Assembly: GCA_946807835.1 (NCBI GenBank)
Contig: OX327700.1
Span: 23,596,001 to 23,660,000, forward strand
Direction of reading: 5' to 3'
Origin: Ailanthus altissimus
Lineage: Eukaryota > Streptophyta > Magnoliopsida > Sapindales > Simaroubaceae
DNA length: 64,000 bases
Within the stretch, counting starts at the first letter, position 1; every line of letters begins with the position of its first letter. Both the position numbers and the translations under genes were made by a program. The notes beneath the pieces were generated by a model. It was not told the DNA's origin. It did not search any database and saw nothing but the letters and a program-made list of their open reading frames with translations. Positions 36,501 through 49,426 of the stretch are shown one piece after another.

Positions 36501-39500
36501 GCTATGATATCTTATTATATTGGTTTTAATTTATTTGTTTTTTTATAAGAAGCATAATGTGTCCAAAAATTTTATAATTTCAAACGATGAGTATTTTCAA
36601 GCATCAGTAACGTTCAACTCAAAGATGTGAGTCTTAGACCTTATATGATAAAAGTTGATGCCCACTTAGATGGCACTATGTAGATTTTTAGACTTGTATA
36701 ACATTTCATTTTTTGAAATTTTAGTGCATGAAGTTTTATTAAGGCAAGTTCATATTAAAAATGTATATGAAGAAACGTGATTTTTATTTTTGTCTAATGA
36801 GTGTATTCAATTCTCTCATAAGAAGTTTGTATTAATAACAAATTAAAGATGAAAGATTATTCAATGATTTGAGAGTTGATAAAAAAAAAAATCTTAGTAA
36901 TCAATTATGGAAGAAATATTTTATTGGGAAAAAAAACTTGACATACAAAAAGTTAGATAATTGGTTCAGTGGATTGTACTTCAATGAAGAAGACGATGAA
37001 AATGTGGTAGTTTTTTTTTTCATTGTATTTTGATGCCACATGATGATCCTAAAAGCATTCAAAACTTTGTGCCAAATATAATTGATGATTTGGATTAGTT
37101 TAATACCTACTCAGAGGACAACATCATATGGAAGCTTAGCACAACAGTGGTGCATAAGTTAGAGAAAGTCAGAACAATTCTTGTTGAGGTCAATAAACTA
37201 AAGAAATCTAATATATATGAATTTTCATATAACTTTCATGAGTGTTATTCATTATTATTGGTTAAAAGAAAAGGTGTTAAACTATCTTTTGTTAAGGTTA
37301 AGTTGTTATTTTTATTATCTCAGATTTAATTTACGAGGCAATAAAAGTCTGTGGTGAGAGATTTACACGTCGAATTAGTGACTATTTCTCATGCATTCTG
37401 ACTTGGAATAGCAAGTGGATTCTACTATATTAAAGAAGTTGAAGAATGAGTTTTAAAAAAGAATCTTGTTTGTTTTTACTCCATATTACCATCTTTAAAT
37501 ATAATATATAATATGTTATTAGTTGCTAACAATTATGTGATATCAATTTTTTTTTATAAGTTATAAAGGGACATTGGAAGTTAATGCTAAAAGAAAATGA
37601 AAAGGAAGAGGAGGTTGATGGAAGGGACATTAAATTGGATGATGTTATAAGAAATGTTTATTGTACTGATCTTAGGGATGATATGGATATTGAGTGTGGC
37701 CATAATAAAGAAGCCCTACAAGCATTTAGAGTAATGACATAATATTGGATTCTTATTTCTTTATTGCAAAATTTATCTTGATGAGTGTATTAAATTGTAA
37801 ATTGATTTTGATTATTTATGTATGGTTGGAAAAGAACATGTTATTAAATTGTGATGGTGTTACAAAAAAAAAAGGTTTATGATTTGTGGGAACAAATAAG
37901 GCTAACAAAGCAAAGGTGATATAAAGGATAAAGTAAAATAGAGATTTTTTTTATACAAACAATGAAGCAGGACAAAGCTAATATTATACATTAAATACTG
38001 ATGATACAAAATTTTTAATCATCTATTAATTTTGCAAACACAAATCAGACTATGGTAAATTTTGTGTATAAAGCAATTAGGAAATATAGCTTACAAAACA
38101 TTAAATTACTTAATTTGATATATCTACTAGTGTTGTTTTGTTTCAGTTTGAAGAAGACGTGAATGATGACATTTAGACTCTAATAGTTGAGGTTAGGTTT
38201 GCGATGGTTGGGGGCGTGTTGATTTACTTGGGATTGATGCTAACATATTACGATTTCTTCAACTTTTAAATAATTGGTTGGATGATTTTATATAAGTATA
38301 TTAGCATTCTTGTATTTTTTACTCAAACATTTTTAAAGAAAATATTAAATAGTGGTAAAAAATTATTTATACATATATGTTAGGTTTTTTAGTTTATTAA
38401 TGAGTACTTGAAGTTGATCTACCAATGTCAGTGCAAATATTAACAAGCATTGCCATATAAGTGCGTGGTTGTAGATACATATTTTTTTGTAAGTTTTTTT
38501 TATTGTTATGTTGACATTATATTAACATTTACTTACTCTTATTTAACTAATTTTATGTCATACAATTGATGTTAAGAATCCTAAAAACTCATATACAATG
38601 AATTTGCTCATGATTTATTTGGTATTACATGGGATCCAATGTTGTTATCCTATAGATTATGATTGAAAGAAAAATTACTTGGTGGTAAACTATGTACTAA
38701 GATTGATAAGATAATTGACACTGCCAAATAATTTTTTTTTTATAATGTATTACTAATTTATGTACTAGTGTACAATTCTTTATTAACTATAAAAGTAAAC
38801 ATTAGATTGCGATGGATATTGAATTACTACATCAAAATAACACTATTTATGATTCTAGCATTAATGAATAGGTTGAGAGCGTGCTAGAGGCTCATTTTGT
38901 TCCTCTATGTATTCTTATGCTATATTATCTTAAATCATACAAATTTTATGATCTTAGAAGAGATATTATTCTAGACGTAGAACGAGGATAATGGAGTATT
39001 TGTTTATAAGTTTATTAAGTATCTAACGTTAGGTCAACCATATAATTTTAAACCCAAGAGTGATTTTTATAAAAACAAAAGATGGCCATAAAACTATAGA
39101 CCTATGCCTTGAAATAAATGTAATACATATTGCAATCATAATTTTGATACTCGTTATATTATTTTGTGCTTAGCTTTGGTAGATGAATTGGATAGTTTTT
39201 TACATTACAAATTATATTTAAAATGACAAAAGGAAATAACATTAAATATAAATTTAGCTTTAGAATGTAAAATAACAATAAATAGTAACAAAATGGCAAA
39301 TGACATTAAATTTGAATTTGAATTTTAAGTTTTACAAAAAGATATAATAACAAAATAAAGCATAACAATATGTAACTAGAGTGTCAAATATAATAATAAC
39401 ATCAGATGCTATATAAAGCAACAAGATTTTTATAAGTTTGACAATTATGTATATATTGTTTGTAATGATTGCACACACTCATCATTAGCTCTTCTTGTTG

Positions 39501-39640
39501 TGATGGAATCTACTTCATCCTATACTTTTTTTATTGTTGATGTGCCATATGAGGTTAGATGTTAATATTTCTCAACTTGTTTATAATTATGTAATCTAAT
39601 AGATGACCACATGAATTAGTTGACTCACTATATGCACAAA
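36500..39640. other. Gene-free region, decayed unidentified sequence
   Basis: Short broken frames occur on the plus strand (for example 37147-37329, and peptide-like stretches near 37560-37740 and 38815-38990), with many stops and no confident family match. The texture is that of old transposon coding sequence. A link to the MULE remnant downstream is possible but not shown. Confidence 0.35.
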
Positions 39641-39659
39641 AATATATTTAGATGAATAA

Positions 39660-39920
39660 TAGAATGAACAAACACCCTAATATTGTAATCTGATCTGTTT
39701 GTATGCTGCAATAGCATAGGTACAAGATAGTTGTTGAAAGTTAAACTTTTAACAACTGCATGTTTTTATAATGATATTCACCGTTCCATTTTTATTTTCA
39801 TCATCTTCACATACGAGAACTCTAAGATCCATTGTTACATATAAATGTTTGAAAATTCTTTTATTAACGCGCATAAAGAATTGGACATCATTAACATTAT
39901 CAATTTCAATTGTTCTTAAA
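39660..39920 (-). pseudogene. Second MULE transposase remnant (SWIM finger)
   Basis: Read on the minus strand, about 39832-39660 gives MDLRVLVCEDDENKNG, then TCSC*KFNFQQLSCTYAIAA and YKQIRLQY*G. CxC...C matches the MULE SWIM zinc finger, with the final His replaced by Tyr (CTY for CAH). The phrase QLSC.x.IAxYKQ is shared with the remnant at 10538-10792, so the two belong to the same lineage. Upstream on the same strand (to about 39920) NDVQFFMRVNKR resembles the N-terminal MULE domain, so the middle was probably deleted. In-frame stops are present. Confidence 0.6.
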
Positions 39921-40436
39921 CTAAAGTACCATAATCTTTATATTTAATATATCTCTCATCATTATCATTGAAATTTTTTCACATTCCCTCAAAATATACA
40001 TTGAATGACTCATATTCTATGGCACCTATAATAAAAAAAAAGATAAAAAAATATTTAAAACGAGAAATATATATTCAAAAAAATGCATAAAGCTACATGT
40101 AACTAGCATCGTACGGTTCGTATGAAGCAATTTCAAGTGGGATGTCTTCATGCGGATTGTGCTGTGCGAATACTTCGTGGTTGCATTGTGCACATTTTTA
40201 TGATTTTATTCTCAACATTAAAATTTTTTTAGATCCACCATATTTCTTACTCCAATTAATCGCATTACACTACATTTATATTTATATACTCATACATTTG
40301 TAAAATAAACACAAAAAATTTATAACTAAAAATTACATTCGTAACTCAAATTTTGTAAAATTTAAATTTATAAATATATAAAAAAATAACCATTTTTTAT
40401 ATTAATACAAAATAATCATTTTTTTTTCAATTACCT

Positions 40437-40496
40437 GATGAACTCTACATATTCAATTCGATGTTGGATGAACTCTACATATTCAATTCGATGTTG
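40437..40496. repeat. 30-bp perfect tandem duplication
   Basis: The unit runs from GATGAACTCTACATATT to CGATGTTG and occurs at 40437-40466 and 40467-40496 with no differences, so it is a very recent duplication. Confidence 0.97.
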
Positions 40497-40499
40497 GAG

Positions 40500-42590
40500 T
40501 GTATATTTTGAGAATGATTTTAAAGTGTTGATTTTGAGATATTTGATTTTGTGATTTAGTTATATTTTATAAATGATGAAAAATTTGTCAATCTGTCCAA
40601 ATTTTGGCTGTTAAAGATTAAAGAATTAATTTATAACTAAAAAATATAATAGGCCCAAAATTTAGACTAAATTCCAAAAATTTCCTATTTTCTGGCACTA
40701 AGCCATATATTCTGCTTCTGGGCCTAAGGAAAGAAGATCCTTTACTTCTTTTGTCAGAATATTTGAGAGATTCGGCACTCTTAGCCCGCATAAGAAAACA
40801 ACCAAAAAAAAAAAAAAACAATAATCTGGATTAGTCTTCAGGCCCAATTGACCTCTATGATTATAAGATGCAAGCCCATTCTGAGCCTAATTACCAATTG
40901 ACCTCCAAAGTGGTAGGTGAAAAAATGACTTGAATTTAAACGGAAGCAGCTTTCCCAATTGATTAAATAAGACTTTTCCAATACACCGGTGACTTGACGA
41001 AGTAGGTTTAGTTGAATAATGAATGTGCATGTAGTAGCCAGCTAGACGAAGTTCTAAGTTAAAAATCAAATATTAAACTCAAAGTGAGAAACTTTCTTAA
41101 ATTATATCAAGTATTTAGAAGGATTTTAGTTGCAGTTGTCATTCACCTAACAAAGCCTTGTGTCTTGAAAAATGAGGGCACATACAGATATAGTTAAGAT
41201 CATGATTTCTATTTTTTTTTTAAATTAAAATAATAATCTTATAGGATCGGATGAACAACTAATGTTTAAATTATTTTAATTTTATAGTTGAAACTATAAA
41301 TTATCAAAGACAAATTTATTTAATTAATTATAAAAAAATTCATTAAGAGCATATTTATAATTACACCAAGCTCATAAATCTCCTTTTACTATAAATAGAA
41401 GGTCTAAGGAGGTTAAGGTATCAATTCAATTAAATTTATTTTACACAAAATTACTCTTTATAAAAATCTCTGATATATTTTTTTTATTATCAATTTTCTT
41501 GAGAATTATAGATTAATAGAGCTATGAAGAACCTTAATTGGGGATTAATGGGTGTGTGTGTGTGGGGGTAAGAAAATTATGAATAGGAAAAATGAAAATC
41601 AAAGTCAAAAATATAGTCAACCCTACATTGATAGTTTGCACTAATATTGTTATGTAGGTTTAAACCAATCTTCAACAACCAGATCAAGTAGGCTGTAGAG
41701 AGTAGCTTTAATTAAATTAAATTAAAGCAAGAATCAAGGTCAAGGGACCCACTTGAAACTTTTTAGTTTGAACTACAAAGGATGCAATTGGCCCTCCTCC
41801 CTCCTCCCTCCATCCAGGTTCTAACACTCAACCAATTGCCATCCATTACCACGCTCACAACCAGCCACCCTTAACACACTCGCTTTTTGCACCATTTCTC
41901 TCTTAATACTACTTTTTTTTTCTTTTTTCTTTTTTTTTAAATTTAAAAAAAAAGAAAGAAGTTTTAAACTCGTAACTTAAGTTGAAATAAAAATAAATAT
42001 ATATTTTTAAATTTTTATTACTAGATTGTTAAGGCAAGTGCGACTTTAAAATTTTAAAAAGTTCATTATTTATATAATAATTATTTAAAATCTCATTTAT
42101 TAAATATTAATTCTTTTATCTTTTTGTATTTGATTTGAATTTAAGTAAATGTAAGCTCAAAGTGTATTTAAATTCGTTCAAGTTATATACATAGGGTAAC
42201 GATTATTATTTTTTTAAAAAATTATTTAATAATTTGTAAAAGTTATTTTAAATGTTTTTTATGAAGAAAATTAATGAAAAGTAATTAAACCGGTTAGAAA
42301 TGTTGATATTTAATTATAATAATGGAGACTTTTTTCAAAAGTCTTCTAATTCATTAAGAATCGATTTTAGTAAAAATATTATGAAATTTTTTAATGTTTA
42401 TTTTGAAAATTTCTTAATATTCTTTTTATATTTTTAATTTTTAGTATTATTATTAAAAACCTTTTAATATTAATTTTTAATCAACAAGGTTTGAATAACA
42501 TTTCTAGTATTGACTAATTGTAAAAAAAATTGTTTTTTTTTCAGATTATCTTGTAAATATTGTACCAAAAAAAAAAGAAAATAAAGAATG
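40500..42590. other. Intergenic AT-rich sequence
   Basis: No supported gene. Open frames on the minus strand at 40618-40821 and 40887-41069 have no recognisable product. A short (GT)n stretch lies at 41551-41564. Confidence 0.4.
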
Positions 42591-42594
42591 AATT

Positions 42595-43010
42595 ATTGTT
42601 GAACGTACACGTTGTTCCCGGTAAATTAGGAGAGAGTGAGAGTCACGCGCGGGTGGAGCCAAGCCAGGCGTGGGGACCACAGAAAAATGACGGAAGAATA
42701 AAAAATGGGTCGTGAAAATCGAGGACGGAGTGCCACGTTTCGACTACGTATTTGGAGTCTCTTGAAAATGAATTTTCTGCGCTCTTTTTAACTTAATCTA
42801 ACCACTAATAGTCCCGTCCCGTCCCATCCCATCCCAATCCTAATCCCAATCCCTAATAATAACATTGAATGGGAATGCCCGGTCCAAGTCTCAGTTCCAG
42901 TGTTTTGTTTGTTAGTTACTCAACATCTGACGTCATTAAGCCATCGAGGTCTTTCACTCTTTTGTCTTCTCTCCCGGTCCTGACGAATCCCAGTTAGGAC
43001 ATTCTTGACT
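42595..43010. promoter_or_regulatory. GC-richer, promoter-like island with no identified gene
   Basis: Within a very AT-rich desert this block is rich in GC and in ACGT-core phrases (TACACGTTG, CCACGTTTCG, TGACGTCA, TCACGCGCGG). It holds a run of TCCC units at 42812-42835. I call it promoter-like only from composition and motif density; no start codon or transcript can be assigned. Confidence 0.35.
42812..42835 (-). other. G-quadruplex-forming motif on the minus strand
   Basis: The plus strand reads five TCCC blocks in a row with 2-nt spacers. The minus strand therefore has five G3 tracts separated by AC or AT, which meets the usual G3N1-7 rule with very short loops. Confidence 0.7.
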
Positions 43011-43363
43011 TTCGTGTTTTTTGTGTAAATTTGCATGCCAAGTCCCTTCATTTTTCACTATTTGTCTTTGTTTCTCATAACACTGCTGCTTCTTTTAATA
43101 ATTATTCTGCAAATTCACGAAGATTTCTATCGTTTTTAAGTTGTCAACAGTATTTATAAATTAATTCTAAGTTATAACAGATAATTTTTTTTTTCTAACA
43201 CAGTGTATATTTATTATGAATTTTGAGTTGAATAATATGCAAAACGCTTCATTATTCATTTTTATGCTCCTACTTTCACTTCTATTATTAATGTACGTAA
43301 AATTATTAAACAAACTATTTTTATGTAAGTTGCTTTACTATGTTCATTTATGTTTTACTTTTA

Positions 43364-43387
43364 CCCCCCCCCCCCCCCCCCCCCCCC
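43364..43387. repeat. Run of 24 cytosines
   Basis: An uninterrupted C homopolymer, unusual for AT-rich plant DNA. The minus strand is a G24 tract. The true length is uncertain because such runs are prone to sequencing and assembly error. Confidence 0.9.
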
Positions 43388-43389
43388 AC

Positions 43390-46300
43390 TACTTTTATGC
43401 CATAATAATCTATTATTTATATGAGAAAAATTTGTATAAAAGTTTTTACACATAGTGTTATTATTTAAATATATAATTTCACCATTTTTTTTATAACTTT
43501 TATGACAGAAGATAATCAATAATGAGAAGAAAAATATGAAATCATCAAAAGGTAAAGTTATTAAGAAATTAGTAACTAGGAAATAAGATAATTTGTTAAA
43601 ATTTAGTAATTTACAATTGTATTTAAGTATGATTTTGAATTAGAGATTAATAAAAAGTCGAAATGAGGTTAAAAACGCATTAAACAGATGAAAAAGAGTC
43701 AGAAATAAAAAATCAAAAGCAATGAAGAACTTAGAGCACGAGAAGAGTTAAGGCTGCATCGTGACAGTGCCTAGACACCAAAACCTAGGCAAAGTAGTAC
43801 CTACGCACTAAATTTTGGTGCTTAAACATCAATTTTGACAAATTTTTTATTTTGAAAAGAATTGCATCTTAAAGTTAATTTTTTGAGAGCTTGTTTATTA
43901 TTAAATTAAGATTTCGTGATCCATTATAGATATAAGTATTTATTATCAAATTACATAATTTTTTTATAATTTATGTGTGATTGTTTATTTTATTATATAA
44001 TTTTTTTTAATTATTCCTAAATAAAAACTTTCGTAAAGTGTTTAAAATTTTTTAGGATGCATTGAAAAATCCCAACAACTAATTACAAGAAAATTTAAAA
44101 ACCCACGTCAAATTTATTATTCTAGAATCACAAATACAGCACAACTAGTATGCATGCCTAGTAAAAGTTATACATGTATGTCCCAGTCCACCTCTATTTG
44201 CGCTTGTATAGATGTAAAAATTTCAGGTCATGGACTCGTGAAAGGCAGTCATATATTATGTTGATTTCCATGTCAATGTGAGTTTCCTAATTTATATATG
44301 TATATATATATATTAAATGACAAAGACAAGATAGATAAAATGATCTTAATAACGAATTTCTCTTGGCTTCTTTACCCACTTGAAAATTGATGTTTGGGTA
44401 AGATGAAACTATCACAAGATTTCAATAAATAGGAAAGAACACAGGGGTGTAAAATGCAAAACTTGGCAGATAATGAGCCTTTGCTTTTTTACTTTGTTCC
44501 AAAAATAATTTAATATTTATGAAATGGGTACAGCCTGCTGCTTGCAAAATTTTTTCTAGCTTAGTTTGCCAACCGTAGAGAAAAAGAAAATGAGGAAAAC
44601 AAGAGGTTGCATCTTTTGTGTCTGGGGAGTCAATGCAGATGACGACACTTGTCTTTTTTAGTCTGTATAATATTTGATCCAATCATATATTAACTTTGAT
44701 TATTTATTTCGTTGCTTGTCATCTTGATAGAGAAATTAAGAGCATTTTAAATTTAAAGATTCCAACGAAGAGAAGAAAAAGACACAGAGCCTTTAAAATT
44801 TAAAATCTTCAGAGTGCTTTTCTTTGTTGTCTTAAACAAATGCTATTTCTCTATCCTTTTCGATACTCCATCTTTTTACAAGTAAGATTTAGGTTTCGGT
44901 TTGCATGCATAATTATATTCTTGTTTAATTAGATATATGTGCAGTGTCTGATTATTTGCAAGTGTACAGTACATTAATTTAATAAAATACGATAACTCAT
45001 CATATAATAAATAATACTATTATATGATACTATCTAATCACTTTACAATTTTTATATAATTTATGATATATTATAAAATTTTGACACGTATTTAAAATTT
45101 TTTTATAAAATAAATTATGTAACTTATTAAATTATTTTAACACATATTACATACTATATAATGAACAATATTATTTAATTAATTCATATTTTTTATATAA
45201 TTTATAATATATTATAAAATTTTGACACGTGTATAAAAGTTCTTTATACAATAAAATATGCAGTCTTCTAAATTATTTCTATATAAATAAACAAGCAAGA
45301 AAACAAATATTTACATAGCGATATACAATAAGAGACTTTAATTATTTGAACAAAAGAGTATATAAATGGAGCTGCTTCAAATATTCAAAGGTGCGAAGGG
45401 AAATAATTGCAGGAAAGCAACACTTAGATTAATTAATTAAAGAGGATAGAGAAACTATTATATTTAAAGCATATAATCCATAATTATTTTTTTATTGTGG
45501 CAATTAATTAATAAAGGGTTTGATTCCTTTATGATTCGAAATTACTTCAATGCAGTGGCTGATTTTTCTTGCTGATTAGTACAATATATTTGAAAACTAG
45601 GGTTTAGCAGGCTCAAATGTCACAGCCAAGTGCATTAAAAATTAAACAGCCAAGGAGCTTATGCAAAGCCCTGATGTGATTTGCTGTTTTCCCTTGAAAC
45701 AATTTCTGTAATTAACCACTGAAGATAAATAATAGTATTTGGACCACCAATTCTTTCTTTGATATATACAATCCTTGACTATCAATTATTTCGGGTGTAT
45801 AATTTCTAACTTTAGATCTGTTTGAAGATTGAATAATAATTTATGGCAAAGAAACTAACTGGGTTCACTGGGTTTAGTTTAATGTATATTTCTATAGAAA
45901 TGACCTCTAATATTATTATTAAAATATAAATATATATCCTCTTAACCAACAATCTATAATGAATATTCTCTAATTATCGTCTAATTATATGCATGTTTTT
46001 GGTTTTCTTGCTTGCATTTTTCTGTAAGAGAAATGTCAAAAAAGATACGTTTAATTGGTGGCTTCATTTCTAAAAATTAGTGAAGAAAAGTGCATGGTCC
46101 TGTCTGTGTGAGTGCGACCATTTTCAATTTGCATGTAAAAGGTAGTTCGGGAACATATATATACTTAAATTTTCTCAAGCCAAAAAAGTTTGATTGAATA
46201 AAAGAGAAAGATGATAGCCTTTTACCATTAAACAGGTCAACGAAAAAGGATATCTATGAATGCATGTGTATGTATGTGTTGTTGGTAACACTAACACAGA

Positions 46301-47115
46301 GAAATAATTAATGAGTTCACAAGACAGGCAACGTATGTTTCTTTAGATATATCCTTTCATTATTTGATGGTATCACTCTATTCATGAACTGAACAGGATT
46401 ATGTAAAACACCTTGCATTATAACTTATCTGTCACTCAACAAATATATAATAACTAAGCAGGAATATGTAAGTTTCTAAATGAAGTAACAACTTATATAA
46501 ATAGGAAACTTTTAGATTTTATTCTCTTTCTTAGTGACAGTGAATTGATATTAGATGATAAGGTGTTTGATTCTTTGAATTTTCTAGATATTTACATATA
46601 CATCATTTATAAATTAAAATTTCTTTAAGAACTGGTTGTTGAATTGAGCAGCTAAGATACCAATACACGTTTGCAATGACTCAATCAAGCTCGTTAATAT
46701 AGTGATAATACATGGGGCCCAACCTCAGTTTATATGTTAATATGCAAAACTTTGAATGTGAATATAGAAATTTCAACGTATCAGTACGTACGTATTCTTA
46801 TATATATATATACACGCTGATCAACGACAAAGGCCTGCTGTCACCGTCTCTCTATATCTTTTAAGTCTTAACATGATTGATTATCTTTTCTCCTTTTGTT
46901 GTGAATCACATGCTTTCTAGCTTCAAACATAACTAATGAACATATACAAGTAAAGATACCATAAAACACAAGGGTTTAAAATTTTTAACTTGAACTGACA
47001 AGGCAAAGGAATCAAAGTAATTAGTAGCAGTCGCAGATACACGAGCTCTTTGGCTTCATGTAGTCCTATTATATGAAAGCGTATCAATTAATAAAAGAAC
47101 TTATGAAAATTGGTA
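43390..47115. other. Gene-free AT-rich region
   Basis: No supported gene. 45009-45176 has weak inverted ends, AAATAATACTATTATATGAT on the left and the complement of ACAATATTATTT on the right, suggesting a small MITE. 45048-45138 and 45187-45278 are direct copies sharing TATATTATAAAATTTTGACA. No RNA gene was recognised. Confidence 0.4.
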
Positions 47116-47121
47116 ATTCAT

Positions 47122-47968
47122 TGTTAGAGATTTGGTGATTTAATAATTTTAATTAAATAAAAATTAAAATAAATATTAAAAAAGAGAGTCACAAAAAAAT
47201 CTAAAATATGTGAGATACATATGGAGAAATTTAAAAAATGTAGAACATGAAAGGAGAAATAAAACAGGACTCGAAGACTCAAAAGAAGCGAAAAAAATAC
47301 ATGGAGAAGGCACCGGGGTTGAGTGCCGGGGTGCCCAGACCAGAAGCTCAGTACTGCGGCTCCGTGCGAGATAAAGCTTAGCACCGCGGCTCCAGGACCT
47401 CAGTGTTGTGGCGCTAGAGCCGAAATATTTTCATTTTTAATTCGGATTTTGGGTTTTGGGAAGTTTTGGACTTATAAATTAAGTGAACTCTTACTTCAAC
47501 AAGAAATAGAGTTAGTAGGCATGAAATAAACCCTATATAAATACTTGTAAACCCTTTATTTTAGATTAAGCATTAAGAGAAACTCTAAGAGAAAGGAAGA
47601 ACTGGGTAGACACTAAGTGCTTGTGTGTGCTAGGGTGAAACCGTTGTTTCGGTGTTCATTGTTCGTGGTAGAGTAAGGGTACACTAAACATTAGGTCATT
47701 TTGAGAATTTTTTCATTGGGTTTTTCTTATAAAATCTCTAAGAGTTAATAAGAGAGGTTAGGATCCTTGGATCCATCGTGGACGTAGGCAATTGGCCGAA
47801 CCACGTAAGATTGTGTTGTGCTATTTTATTTTATACTTTGGATTCTTGCTATTTTTCTTGATAAACAGGTTATTCCGATGCACATAGAGATTAAGGTTCA
47901 AGGTTGAACTTAAGGTTCTTTACTTTAACCTAATCTCAAGAGGGAGAATGATGTTTCCTCTATCAACA
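47122..47968 (+). repeat. 5' LTR
   Basis: 847 bp, TGTTAG...ATCAACA. A GC-rich segment (47310-47425) holds three related phrases, CAGTACTGCGGCTCC, AGCACCGCGGCTCC and CAGTGTTGTGGCGCT, which account for its extra length over the 3' LTR. CTATATAAATAC near 47532 is a probable TATA box. Confidence 0.85.
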
Positions 47969-48019
47969 AACTAGTATCAGAGCTAAGATTCGATAATACA
48001 CATTTAAAGTATTTAAATC

Positions 48020-49255
48020 ATGACTGCAATCAAGCAAAAAATAGAGAAGTTCAATAGGATAAATAACTTCAATCTTTGAAGGAAGAAGGTTAGGGCTCTA
48101 TTAATGAAGGAAGGGCTAGAATCAGCTTTGGAGGAAGCCAGCTCCTCAACTAGCAAATAGACAACAATCTCAAAATCCGAGTAGAAAAATTGGGACACAA
48201 TTTAGAAAAGGCTCACCGCACCATAATCTTAGCATTGTGCAATGAAATATTAAGGGAAATTGGTAAAGAAGAAATCGCTTTGGGGCTATAAAAGAGACTC
48301 AATGCATTATACATAAAGAAGTCTCTTACAAATAGATTTCTTGTGAAGAAAAAACTGCATCAGCTAACAATGCACGGGGGATCTTCATTGAGAGCTCACA
48401 TTAACGAGTTCAACAAGATCATCATAAGTCTTGAGTAATTAGACATCAAGACTGGGGATGAAGCCAAGGCCATAATCCTGTTAAGTTCATTGCCGAAGAG
48501 TTATGAGAGTTTTGTGGATACATTGTTGTATGGTAAGGAGTCTTTAAAGATGAATGACGTCAAGGTATCATTAAACTCAAAAGAATTGACAAAAAGATAT
48601 GAGTCTGAGAATGGAGCAGCATTGCTTGCTTGGAGAAAGAGCAACCAATCAATGAGGAGATCCAAGAAGTATTTCTTTTGTAATAAGGAATGACACTTTA
48701 TGAAAAACTGTCCAAAATTAAAAGGCTAAGGAGGGTGGGCTGTAATCGGTACTGAGGAAAATATCGAAGTTGTAGACACATTAGTAGCCTCAAGGGGAAA
48801 GTACGCTGGCAAATGGATACTAGATTCAGGGTGTAACGTCCATATGTGTCCCGATAGATCGATGTTTACTAACTACAAAGTCAAGAGAGGTAAAGCTCTA
48901 ATGAGGAATGATATGACTTGTGAGATTATGAGAGTTTGTGATATAAGGCTGAGGATGCAAGGTGGAGAAACTAATAACTTACATGGTGTAAGGCATGTTC
49001 CTAAACTGAGGAGGAACTTGTTATCCCTAGATAAGCTCAATGAGGAAGGGTATTCGGTTAGAGCGAAAAAAGAAAAACTGAGGATAGAGAAAGGACCTAT
49101 AAGGTTTGAGGGTGAGAAGTATAATAGGTAGCTCTATGTGCTTACTGGGATGGCCATGAGTGTCCCAACATGTGGTGTTGGGGTAATGCAGAAATCTAGG
49201 CGACATCCAAATCGTACTCACCGAGGTGATGAAGGTCGGAATGGAGTGCAACGCA
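48020..49255 (+). pseudogene. Copia gag-protease pseudogene
   Basis: Starts near ATGACTGCAATCAAGC (48020). The gag domain includes KSLTNRFLVKKKLHQLTMHG, then LLSSLPKSYESFVDTLLYGK, typical of the copia gag family. The zinc knuckle is FFCNKE*HFMKNC (CX2CX4HX4C, Gly before His lost to a stop). The protease begins WILDSGCNVHMC with the DSG active-site triplet, followed by VRHVPKLRRNLLSLDKL. Several in-frame stops in gag, for example in NFNL*RKK and SLE*LDIK, mean it is not translatable as a polyprotein. After the protease the sequence goes directly to the 3' LTR region. Confidence 0.85.
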
Positions 49256-49426
49256 TCCATACCCTATACAAGGTGTACTAATGCCTTTGGAGACCAAAGT
49301 CACTAACCCAAGAAAAGTTAAGTCTTGATAAAGATTTAACTGAACTCAACTTTAGGTGATAGAGTATTGGTGTAGATCGGATCCAGAAGCCTTTTTATTT
49401 GGAAGATTTTGAATCAAGGAAGGGTT

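Noticed and set aside
36900..39000. A possible Ulp1-protease-like remnant that would point to a Kaonashi-type MULE
   Set aside because: Only vague resemblance near 38815-38990, no catalytic His/Asp/Cys in context, and many stops.
43216..43455. A 79-codon frame crossing the poly-C run
   Set aside because: The proline run is a translation of the homopolymer, and the rest is AT-rich hydrophobic sequence without homology.
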